64,000 nucleotides of DNA. Source: Acinetobacter guerrae (GTDB lineage Bacteria > Pseudomonadota > Gammaproteobacteria > Pseudomonadales > Moraxellaceae). The notes under the pieces were generated by a model that saw nothing but the letters and a program-made list of their open reading frames with translations, searched no databases and was not told the DNA's origin. Location: NCBI RefSeq assembly GCF_009372255.1, contig NZ_LXGN01000045.1, positions 264,912-328,911 on the forward strand. The letters run 5' to 3'. Made by a program: the position numbers and the translations under genes. Numbering within the stretch: position 1 is the first letter of the stretch; every line of letters starts with the position of its first letter. Shown piece after piece: positions 55,983 to 63,613 of this stretch.

Positions 55983-57170
55983 TTATTTACGCATTGTCAT
56001 CGCATGAATATAACGTTGTGAGACATTCACATTACCACCAGAATCAGACCGCAATTGCAGTTCAAAAGTCCCAGAAATCAAAGTTGAGTCATGACGCGAA
56101 ATGTTAAGCGTGCCTGCACTTCTAGCACTTCCCCGAATTTCGACACCATGACTATGAATACCATCTTGACCCATTGATGCTGAAGCAGACAAATTCAAGC
56201 TATGACTATGTGAACCTGCTGAACTCGTTGAACCACTATAGTTATGTGAGTGATTCGAGTTTGAAACGGATCCTGCCGATGAATTCGCTGTTGAACCGCT
56301 AAAGCTATGGTTATGAGATCCAGAATCACTTGCTGTACCGCTGACACTGACAGTCACTGCATGTTGATGCTGGCCACTGTTTTGAGTTGTTGCACCCACG
56401 GATGCATAATCAATAAAATGCACCTCCAAATCTTCAAACACGACATTGCCGTTTTTAAGCACTCGACACAACAGACGTTGCTGTGATGTGTATGACGCAA
56501 AGCTAAACACAGCACCAAACGTCAAAATCGTATGCCCCAAATCTGAAGGAACGGACAGCGTCTGCACTGTTGTATAACCGCCACCAACCGATGTGGATGC
56601 CTCTGCAAATGCCGAAACAGGCACAGTCACCGCATTGTCTTTGATCTTTAATGTATCAACCGCAAGATTGTCAATTTGCCCTGTACCTACAGCTAAATTA
56701 TCGATTTTTCCTCGCTTTACAGCCAAGTCATCAATTTGTCCCGTACCTACGGCTAATTTCTGGATATTAGACCTTTTAACAGATTGATAATCCATCATTG
56801 AAGATGCGAAATATGCAGAAACTGGAAAGACCGTGCCTGTTTCAGGATCAGTAAAGGGTGTTGTGCGGAATATAAATGGATAATACCCCGCACTATTACC
56901 ACTGCCTATTGCAAGCGAATCAACATTAAAGATAAAAATACCCTCAACACCATCATTCGCACCACCCCAACCGATCACCTTTCCATTCACATCAATTTTT
57001 GTGAATTTTTGGGCATATAATCCATCTACTGATTCTGTAACATCTTCAATTGAAGCAGTATTCTCACCAACACTTGTTTGAACCAAATCAACACGTTTAG
57101 CAATCGCATTGTCACCATCAATTTGCGCTGACTGGATATCCATCCAGTCATAAGCATCACTGCATTGCAT
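55983..57170 (-). CDS. 5'-truncated phage tail-tip (host-specificity J-like) protein
   Basis: A 395-residue C-terminal part of a tail-tip protein. It begins in the J-like central region (QIDGDNAIAKRVDLVQTSVGEN), has a repeated GTGQIDNLAV/KRGKIDNLAV stretch, then a distal beta domain, and a Ser/Gly/His-rich section with five HxH motifs (HQH, HNH, HSH, HSH, HSH) near residues 275-350. J proteins usually exceed 1000 residues, so most of the gene is missing. The ATG has no good ribosome site and an in-frame stop sits six codons upstream, so it may not be translated. Confidence 0.8.
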   Translation of the reverse strand: MQCSDAYDWMDIQSAQIDGDNAIAKRVDLVQTSVGENTASIEDVTESVDGLYAQKFTKIDVNGKVIGWGGANDGVEGIFIFNVDSLAIGSGNSAGYYPFIFRTTPFTDPETGTVFPVSAYFASSMMDYQSVKRSNIQKLAVGTGQIDDLAVKRGKIDNLAVGTGQIDNLAVDTLKIKDNAVTVPVSAFAEASTSVGGGYTTVQTLSVPSDLGHTILTFGAVFSFASYTSQQRLLCRVLKNGNVVFEDLEVHFIDYASVGATTQNSGQHQHAVTVSVSGTASDSGSHNHSFSGSTANSSAGSVSNSNHSHNYSGSTSSAGSHSHSLNLSASASMGQDGIHSHGVEIRGSARSAGTLNISRHDSTLISGTFELQLRSDSGGNVNVSQRYIHAMTMRK

Positions 57171-57210
57171 GCAAAATCGAAATATTCAAAAAAAGAAAGG
57201 AAATAGCGGT

Positions 57211-57495
57211 ATGAAAAAATTAAAAGAGTATAAGTTCAAGGCGAAAAATCCCAACGAATCAAAAGAAGCTTTCACTTTATTTTCAAAACTTGGATACAAA
57301 CCTGATTTTGAATATAAATTTCCACTCGCACCCTACATTTATGCAAATGAGAATGGGCGTTTGGGATATGACTGGTTTGATGCAGAAGGCACAGATAAAA
57401 GTGATCCGCACAGTGCTGAAGGTTATTTCATTTCTAACTCAGCAACACTTGTCGACATTCAACAATTGAGATCTATAGCTGGAGCTGAAGCATGA
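57211..57495 (+). CDS. Hypothetical early-cassette phage protein
   Basis: A 94-residue protein from the ATG at 57211 (AGGA nine bases upstream). It has a basic start and an aromatic middle (FPLAPYIYANENGRLGYDWF). No family recognised. It overlaps the exonuclease by ATGA. Confidence 0.6.
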   Translation: MKKLKEYKFKAKNPNESKEAFTLFSKLGYKPDFEYKFPLAPYIYANENGRLGYDWFDAEGTDKSDPHSAEGYFISNSATLVDIQQLRSIAGAEA

Positions 57496-58229
57496 AAAAT
57501 AAATTAATGATTGATTGTGAAACCTTAGATGTTGGTGAACGCCCTGTTCTACTTAGCATTGGTGCTGTGGTTTTTAATGATCGTGGAATCTATGAATATT
57601 TTCATATTGGTATTGATATTGAGGATTCAAAACGATACGGATTTACAGTAAGCCAATCAACGCTCGATTGGTGGGATCAACAAGATCCAGCTGCACGTGC
57701 TGATGCATTTAGCGGAGGAGAAAAAATTAAAGCTGCATTACAAGCCTTAGTTTATTTTTTTGAAGAAAATAAATGCACTGAAATATGGTCTAAAGGTTCC
57801 CTGGCCGATATACGCTGGATTAACAACGCACTTGATCATTTCAATATTACCCATCCTTGGAAATATACCAAAGAATTTTGCTTCCGCACGTTGCTCAAAT
57901 CTGTTCCTAAATTTGATCTGCCGTTTGTTGGTATGCCGCACAATGCACTTGATGATGCAATTCACCAGGCTAAACAGTTTATTGAAATTAAACGTATGCA
58001 TGCTAATGAACATGAAAAAGCTAATTTGTTGCAAAAATTATCTATTCTTTTTAAAGAGTTAGAATCATCCAAAGTAGATAGTTATATTTATGCGTCTGGC
58101 CGTGTACGTGGTTTTTTAGATTCTATTTTTGAATTACCGTATTTTTCACAAGATGAAATGGATGCTTTTTTTGATCAGCTAGATCAACTTGATAGAAAGA
58201 TCGAAAGTTGGTTTAAATCACTTCAATAA
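57492..58229 (+). CDS. DEDDh 3'-5' exonuclease (exoribonuclease-like) of the prophage
   Basis: A 245-residue nuclease of the Rv2179c/ExoVIII-like DEDDh group. Metal ligands are Asp8, Glu10 (IDCET), Asp106 (LADI) and the HNALDDA motif (His150, Asp154/155). The last 75 residues are a helical tail. It is coupled to the previous gene and may act in phage recombination or DNA repair. Confidence 0.85.
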   Translation: MKNKLMIDCETLDVGERPVLLSIGAVVFNDRGIYEYFHIGIDIEDSKRYGFTVSQSTLDWWDQQDPAARADAFSGGEKIKAALQALVYFFEENKCTEIWSKGSLADIRWINNALDHFNITHPWKYTKEFCFRTLLKSVPKFDLPFVGMPHNALDDAIHQAKQFIEIKRMHANEHEKANLLQKLSILFKELESSKVDSYIYASGRVRGFLDSIFELPYFSQDEMDAFFDQLDQLDRKIESWFKSLQ

Positions 58230-58251
58230 AAATAATAAAGGAATGATTAAC

Positions 58252-58548
58252 ATGATTAATAGCAGACCAGTAAATTATTTTATGGCAAAAAATGGCAAAG
58301 TCGCTGCTGTTTGTGAATGCTGTGGTAAAAAGTCAAAATATGTTTCACCTAGTTATGATGGACAACCTTGTATTTGGCTTTGCGCGGGTTGGTCACATGC
58401 TCCCTTTCCAAAAGATTTTATTCATAAGGATGGCTCAACTGGTTCAAGATATGATTGCCCATCTTGTGAAAAAAGATTAAGAGCTGGTGAGTCATTAAAA
58501 CTTCGCTCTTATCTTCCCAACATAAAACGAGATGGAACTAAAAAATGA
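58252..58548 (+). CDS. Hypothetical phage protein with zinc-ribbon cysteines
   Basis: A 98-residue protein. Cysteines occur as CECCGKK and CPSCEKR, a possible zinc ribbon, separated by a Trp-rich segment. The ATG at 58252 is chosen because AGGA is nine bases upstream; ATG 58243 lies too close to it. It couples to the next gene by ATGA. Confidence 0.65.
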   Translation: MINSRPVNYFMAKNGKVAAVCECCGKKSKYVSPSYDGQPCIWLCAGWSHAPFPKDFIHKDGSTGSRYDCPSCEKRLRAGESLKLRSYLPNIKRDGTKK

Positions 58549-58778
58549 CACACCTTGAAAAGCTCCAAGATCCAAACTATAAACGCGCCCTGGAAAACAA
58601 AATTGTCGCTCACATTAATACTGAATACATGAAAGCAGGAATGAGTCCACCACTACCTAAGTTTAGAAATGATATGGCCACTTACGATGAACCCACTGTG
58701 ACGAAACTTGCTAATCGGGTTCGCACTGGTGCCGTACTGTTTGCCCAGTTGCTTGATGAAAAGGAACAAGCATTATGA
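58545..58778 (+). CDS. Hypothetical phage protein, 77 residues
   Basis: A small protein with mixed charge and no motif I recognise (MTHLEKLQDPNYKRALENKI). Both ends overlap neighbours by four bases, indicating a translationally coupled cassette. Confidence 0.6.
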   Translation: MTHLEKLQDPNYKRALENKIVAHINTEYMKAGMSPPLPKFRNDMATYDEPTVTKLANRVRTGAVLFAQLLDEKEQAL

Positions 58779-59038
58779 ATTGTGAAGTCTGCAACGTAAA
58801 ACTGAACAATCCTGATTTTTCAAAAAACATGCTTATTTGTGATGATTGTCATGATTCATTTGAGTGTATGTCGGCCTCCGATAAAAGTTGGGGTGAGGCT
58901 TGGTCTGAATTTGAAAAAGCAAATCCTGACAAAATATGCACATCATGCATGGATTGCGGTGCATGGGTTGCACTTGAAAAAATCACCGAAGATGATTCTT
59001 GCCAACAATGCGGTGGTTATCTAAATAATGGAGAATAA
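58775..59038 (+). CDS. Cysteine-rich phage protein (two zinc-binding modules)
   Basis: An 87-residue acidic protein with four CxxC pairs: CEVC, CDDC, CMDC and CQQC, so two tetrahedral zinc sites are plausible. It is the last gene of the early cassette and ends just before a terminator. Function unknown. Confidence 0.65.
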   Translation: MNCEVCNVKLNNPDFSKNMLICDDCHDSFECMSASDKSWGEAWSEFEKANPDKICTSCMDCGAWVALEKITEDDSCQQCGGYLNNGE

Positions 59039-59045
59039 CTATCTT

Positions 59046-59070
59046 AAAGCCTCAAATAGAGGCTTTTTTT
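59046..59070 (+). terminator. Terminator after early cassette
   Basis: AAAGCCTC and GAGGCTTT pair across AAATA, followed by TTTT. It overlaps the end of the convergent integrase gene. Confidence 0.88.
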
Positions 59071-60245
59071 ATGGCTTCAGCAACGCCCGTAGTTTTTGCA
59101 ACTTCTATGGCTTGCTTAAATGTGAGCAAATTTTTTCGAATAATGTCTAAATTGACATACCGTTTCAGACTATTCCAGTCATCGTGCAATGTGTACTGCT
59201 GGATCTGGGGTACTGTTAAACCCTGCTCTGCTAGACGAGTAGCTGCTTCATGACGTAAATCATGAAAACGCAAATCATTAATTCCTGCAAGCTTCTTAAT
59301 TTTCTGCCAATTTCGGTCGATTATATTATCGTGAACAGGAATCAAATATTGTTCATCACCGCCACGTGATAGCATTTTTTTACGGATTTCAGGCTTTAAT
59401 AATTCTTCAATGATTTCCGCAGCCTCGACACTGACCACAAACCATTTGTCATTGCCTTTCGATCCATTGGGGTGCTTAACTCCTTCAATGAACCATTTAC
59501 CATGATCACGATCATAATTTTTTACTTTTAGCCTTACAATTTCCCCCAACCGACGGCCAGTATAAATATCTAACCACATAATCAAATGAATTGGGGTAGT
59601 TGAATATTTTTTTAGATGAAAATCAATGTATGCATAAGTTGTTAGGTCTTGCAATTCTTTCGCTGTCGGCAATCGTGTACGTTCTTCAGATTCTGAAATG
59701 ACACGAGATTTTCTTAGGCCTTTTACAGCCTTTTCATATTCATTGAAATCTATCTCTATGCCCCAGAGCAATTCAGCATGATCAAGAACTGATTTCATGC
59801 ACTGAAATTCAAATAAAATGGTACTTGGCTCAACTGGATCTAATTCATAATTATCATTTTTGTAACCATCCCTGCGACGTAAAGCATGGTCCGCGTAATC
59901 TGTACGTTTCAATTCAGATAGAGATTTCTGTGAAATATCGTATTTTTTCAACATTTCCAATGTAAACGCTTTGGTCCTGCCATAGTCAGTAATTTCTTCT
60001 TTATACCTGGTAATTGCAGATGCCAGTGACATTGCACCAGAAGCAAGTTTATTATTAGTTGACAACAAGTGAGGATTCTTTTCTAATTTGTCTTCCTCTT
60101 TTTTCAACCATGCTTTTGCTAAAGCTTTGGTGCTAAATGTCTCAGTTGCAAAGTATTCAATGCCGTCACTTTTTTTTCTTATATTAATGACAGCTCTGTA
60201 TCTCGTGCCTTTTGTTTTAGACTTTAGTTCTGTGATATAACCCAT
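59052..60245 (-). CDS. dusA-associated tyrosine integrase
   Basis: A 397-residue phage integrase. The C-terminal catalytic part has Arg in TGRRLGEIVRL, HxxR in FHDLRHEAATRL, a late His in LHDDWNSL and Tyr363 in RYVNLD. The N-terminus has an arm-type DNA-binding region rich in Lys. It lies 120 bp from dusA, with attR between, the arrangement described for dusA-targeting integrases. Confidence 0.92.
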   Translation of the reverse strand: MGYITELKSKTKGTRYRAVINIRKKSDGIEYFATETFSTKALAKAWLKKEEDKLEKNPHLLSTNNKLASGAMSLASAITRYKEEITDYGRTKAFTLEMLKKYDISQKSLSELKRTDYADHALRRRDGYKNDNYELDPVEPSTILFEFQCMKSVLDHAELLWGIEIDFNEYEKAVKGLRKSRVISESEERTRLPTAKELQDLTTYAYIDFHLKKYSTTPIHLIMWLDIYTGRRLGEIVRLKVKNYDRDHGKWFIEGVKHPNGSKGNDKWFVVSVEAAEIIEELLKPEIRKKMLSRGGDEQYLIPVHDNIIDRNWQKIKKLAGINDLRFHDLRHEAATRLAEQGLTVPQIQQYTLHDDWNSLKRYVNLDIIRKNLLTFKQAIEVAKTTGVAEAIKKASI

Positions 60246-60247
60246 TT

Positions 60248-60297
60248 TTGCTACTATTTTAAATCATGCCGAAAGATAGTATCAAAAATAGTAGCAA
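60248..60297. repeat. 13-bp inverted repeat near attR (possible arm-type integrase sites)
   Basis: TTGCTACTATTTT (60248-60260) and AAAATAGTAGCAA (60285-60297) are exact inverted copies, 24 bp apart. Direct AAAGATAG copies lie at about 60272 and 60307. They surround the integrase start. Confidence 0.7.
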
Positions 60298-60364
60298 GCA
60301 TCACAAAAAGATAGCAAAAGATACGAAATAGTTGTAAATGTTACAAGTGTGCATAGGTAATTAA

Positions 60365-61384
60365 ATGACTGATTTAAAACAAAACACAGGTATATCAAGG
60401 GTTCCAAGAATATCAGTAGCACCTATGATGGATTGGACAACTCGTGATTATCGATTTTTTGCGCGACTATTTAATCCTAATATTGTGCTATATACCGAAA
60501 TGGTGACAACAGGCGCGATTATTCATGGCGATGCAAAAAGACATTTAGATTTTAATTCACAAGAGCATCCATTGGTCTTACAACTAGGTGGATCAAACCC
60601 TCAAGATTTAGCAACCTGCACAAAAATGGCTGAAGATTGGGGCTACAACGAAGTCAATCTAAATGTTGGCTGTCCGAGTGATCGTGTACAAAATAATAAA
60701 ATTGGCGCTTGTTTAATGGCAGAACCCGATTTAGTCGCCGAATGTATTGACCAAATGCAAAAAGCTGTTTCTATTCCTGTGACGGTCAAACATCGGATTG
60801 GGATAGATGATATGCAGTCCTATGAAGAAATGCTGCATTTTGTAGATACCGTTGCTACAACTGGTTGTACTCATTTTGTGGTACATGCTCGCATTGCGAT
60901 TTTGCAAGGTTTATCACCGAAGGAAAATCGTGCAGTTCCTCCATTACGCTATGAAGATGTCTATCGTTTAAAACGTGAACGTCCAAATTTGACCATTGAA
61001 ATTAATGGTGGCATCAAGACCTTTGAGGAAACACAACAACATTTGCAATATGTAGATGGCGTCATGATTGGGCGTGAAGCTTATCACAATCCTTACTTAC
61101 TTGCAGAACTGGGAAAGTTTTGGGATTTGGAAATGCCAGATCGATTTAACATCATGCAACAGATGATGCCTTATATCGAAAAACGTTTAGCTGAAGGTGC
61201 GCCCCTTTCAATTATTACTCGACATATTTTAGGTTTATTTCAAAATCTTCCAGGTGCACGCAAATGGCGACAAGCACTAAGTGGAGGAAATGCCAAGTCA
61301 CTTACCGATATTGAACATGCTCTAATTAATATTCGAGAAGCTATTCAACGATCAGAAGAATCTCAGCAAGAACAGCATATTTAA
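60365..61384 (+). CDS. dusA: tRNA-dihydrouridine synthase A, with 5' end supplied by the element
   Basis: A 339-residue flavoenzyme that reduces uridines 20/20a in tRNA. MDWTTRDYRFFARLFNP, LQLGGSNPQDLATC, NLNVGCPSDRVQNNKIGACLM and HARIAILQGLSP are hallmarks; the active-site Cys is in NVGCPS. The first 24 or so codons differ from the displaced start at 52523 and come from the element; the join is at ATGATGGATTGGAC. Confidence 0.94.
   Translation: MTDLKQNTGISRVPRISVAPMMDWTTRDYRFFARLFNPNIVLYTEMVTTGAIIHGDAKRHLDFNSQEHPLVLQLGGSNPQDLATCTKMAEDWGYNEVNLNVGCPSDRVQNNKIGACLMAEPDLVAECIDQMQKAVSIPVTVKHRIGIDDMQSYEEMLHFVDTVATTGCTHFVVHARIAILQGLSPKENRAVPPLRYEDVYRLKRERPNLTIEINGGIKTFEETQQHLQYVDGVMIGREAYHNPYLLAELGKFWDLEMPDRFNIMQQMMPYIEKRLAEGAPLSIITRHILGLFQNLPGARKWRQALSGGNAKSLTDIEHALINIREAIQRSEESQQEQHI
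60425..60438. other. Right attachment core (attR) of the dusA-integrated element
   Basis: ATGATGGATTGGAC, identical to 52568-52581, inside the coding start of dusA. Confidence 0.85.
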
Positions 61385-61564
61385 AAGTATTTGACCTTTG
61401 TACAGTTATCAATTAATAAAAGGCTACAATTTTTTATATGATTATTCCATCATATTTTTTAACATTCAAAGTTATGATCATTGGCATTCAAAATAAAGCA
61501 AATACACTTTAAAAATCATTTAAAATCAATTTTTAAGGTGTATCACAATAAAGATATCAAAATC

Positions 61565-61990
61565 ATGAGTAATTTTTTCTTCATTGTGGGATTAATATTT
61601 ATTTTGTTTTTACCCATTTTTGCTCACATATATTGTATTCATAAAAACAGAAACACCAATGAGCAAAAAACAATCTACTATTTAAGTGTATTGCCCGGAT
61701 TTGCAATTGTATTTTTGTCGATATGGCTACAGCCTTCTTCAGAGCTTATGACCAGTAAAGAATGTGGGATAGTTAAACAATATCGTTCCTACTCAACAAA
61801 ACATAGCCAAAGCTTTGAGCGTATTGCCATTTTTATGGATCAGTCTGGTTATATTCGTCATTTTCTTTTTGATCAAAATTTACCAAGGCTCAGTACCAAT
61901 CAACATATCTGTTTTGATTTTTATGATCGTTTTAAAAATAAAAATTTAGCTGAATCACGTATTATTCGATATTATCCTAATAAAATTTAA
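61565..61990 (+). CDS. Hypothetical membrane protein
   Basis: A 141-residue protein from the ATG at 61565 with two membrane segments (about 4-24 and 38-56) and a soluble tail. I do not recognise the family. Codon use is AT-rich. The TTG at 61481 is an alternative start. It precedes the amidase-like gene by 177 bp. Confidence 0.6.
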   Translation: MSNFFFIVGLIFILFLPIFAHIYCIHKNRNTNEQKTIYYLSVLPGFAIVFLSIWLQPSSELMTSKECGIVKQYRSYSTKHSQSFERIAIFMDQSGYIRHFLFDQNLPRLSTNQHICFDFYDRFKNKNLAESRIIRYYPNKI

Positions 61991-62167
61991 CCAATAAATA
62001 CTTTGATAATTAGATGATAAATCAATATATTTTTATAAATGTTTCAAAGTTGTGAAATATTATTACATTTCTTAAAACACTTTTTAAGGTTCAAGAGATA
62101 GCATCACTCAGCCAAGCAAATACATTGTTATTGATATGTGTGAATGATGTAAGAACGAGTTTAAACG

Positions 62168-62647
62168 ATGATTTATGACGGACAATTAGCAGATAGTTAT
62201 CAAACACAGAATGCACCACATGTGACTGTGAGTGAGAACAGGGAAAGATCAGCACCGTTTTCTTTTGGATCGGATGGCTCACGTAGCCAAATTGATATCC
62301 ACAAATTTGTTGCTAAATTAAAAAGCATTAGTGGTAACTACAGCACGGCAAAATGTGCCAAAAGTGTTCGAATCGCTTTGCAATCTGCGGGTGCCAAGAT
62401 CGTCAGTCACCCTATTGCCGCTTCTGACTGGGGCGACACTTTAACCAAAATTGGTTATCGACAAATTCAACCTGAGTTTGATCATCCACAAAAGGGTGAT
62501 ATTTATATTATTAAACGCACCCCAAATCATGTTTATGGACATATTGCGGGTTACAGCGGTAGCCAGTGGATCTCTGATTTTAAGCAGCAAAGCTACGATG
62601 TATATAAAGATAATAATGTCACATATACCTATTATCGCCCGCTGTAA
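62168..62647 (+). CDS. CHAP/NlpC-like peptidoglycan amidase candidate
   Basis: A 159-residue protein. KCAKSVRIALQSAG (Cys63), GHIAGYS (His125) and QWISDFKQ are laid out as in CHAP/NlpC cysteine amidases, including small effector amidases. There is no signal peptide, so export, if any, would need a dedicated route. No T6SS gene or immunity-type neighbour is proven here. Confidence 0.65.
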   Translation: MIYDGQLADSYQTQNAPHVTVSENRERSAPFSFGSDGSRSQIDIHKFVAKLKSISGNYSTAKCAKSVRIALQSAGAKIVSHPIAASDWGDTLTKIGYRQIQPEFDHPQKGDIYIIKRTPNHVYGHIAGYSGSQWISDFKQQSYDVYKDNNVTYTYYRPL

Positions 62648-62671
62648 GCTTAAAATACCATCTTGACAATG

Positions 62672-62699
62672 AACGAAGCTATTTCAGCTTCGTTTTTTT
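62672..62699 (+). terminator. Terminator after the amidase-like gene
   Basis: AACGAAGCT and AGCTTCGTT form a 9-bp stem with a 5-base loop, then TTTTT. It overlaps the end of the convergent tcdA gene. Confidence 0.88.
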
Positions 62700-63509
62700 C
62701 ATTTCTACTTTTTTCAAAACTTCAGCCGCCGCAATCATGCCAAAACTAGAAGTCACCACGACTGCAGAACCATAACCACCACAACGTAAACCTGAGCCAG
62801 GATTAAACAAAGCTGCGCTTTGCCCTGTCGCAAGATGATCGCTATGCTCGAGTGATACTGCACAAACTTCTGCACTGGAAAATGGATTATCGATAGAATA
62901 AACACAGGTAATGCCAAATTTTTCTTTTGGTTTTTTACAGATTCCTTTAGCACGTAATTGACTGCGTAATTTTGCCAACATCGGGTCTTGTTCAGTTTTA
63001 GACAAATCCGCTACACGAATTTTAAGCGGATCAATTTTTCCACCTGCCCCGCCTGAAACCACGAGCGCAATTTTATTAAAACGACAGTAAAGCATCAAAG
63101 CCAGTTTAGCTTTGACGTCATCAATACAATCTAAAACCACATCGGGTTTTGAGGAAAGTATTTCAGCAACATTGTCAGCTGACAGAAAATCATCAATCAC
63201 ATTGACCTTGATATGCGGATTAATCTGGCGACAACGTTCTGCCATGACTTCAGCTTTTTCCTGCCCCAATGTAGAAGACAAAGCGGGTAACTGACGATTG
63301 ATATTTGAGGCAGCCAGCACATCCATATCTACAAGCGTTAGCTCTCCAATCCCAGTACGAGCTAATGCTTCAACCGCCCAACTTCCAACACCACCAATTC
63401 CAATCACCATGACATGACTTTTTTCATAATGAGTAAATGCATCATCACCATATATCTTGGCAACGCCTGCGAAACGGCGGTCATATTCATCGGCTTGAAG
63501 ATCGGTCAT
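62679..63509 (-). CDS. tcdA: tRNA threonylcarbamoyladenosine dehydratase TcdA
   Basis: A 276-residue E1-like (ThiF/HesA) ATP-dependent enzyme that cyclises t6A at tRNA position 37. It has the adenylation loop GIGGVGSWAVEALARTGIG, DMDVLAASNINRQ and the later conserved GVCxxxYSxD-like stretch (ITCVYSIDNPFSS). It runs convergently into the amidase-like gene. Confidence 0.92.
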   Translation of the reverse strand: MTDLQADEYDRRFAGVAKIYGDDAFTHYEKSHVMVIGIGGVGSWAVEALARTGIGELTLVDMDVLAASNINRQLPALSSTLGQEKAEVMAERCRQINPHIKVNVIDDFLSADNVAEILSSKPDVVLDCIDDVKAKLALMLYCRFNKIALVVSGGAGGKIDPLKIRVADLSKTEQDPMLAKLRSQLRAKGICKKPKEKFGITCVYSIDNPFSSAEVCAVSLEHSDHLATGQSAALFNPGSGLRCGGYGSAVVVTSSFGMIAAAEVLKKVEMKKTKLK

Positions 63510-63613
63510 CTTAAATCATAAACATAAAAACAAAGAACCTATTCTACCTTGTCTTCTTTAAAAATAAATCTCGAAGATTTCAATAAAAATAGATGATTTC
63601 CATTCATCTTTAA

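Larger units (their letters stand above)
52568..60438. mobile_element. dusA-integrated cryptic prophage remnant, about 7.9 kb
   Basis: Bounded by 14-bp attL and attR cores in dusA. It contains a tyrosine integrase next to attR, a small early cassette, a 5'-truncated tail-tip gene, holin, SAR endolysin, spanins and accessory genes. No capsid, portal, terminase, replication or repressor genes are present, so it is defective. The right end restores the 5' end of dusA. Confidence 0.88.
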
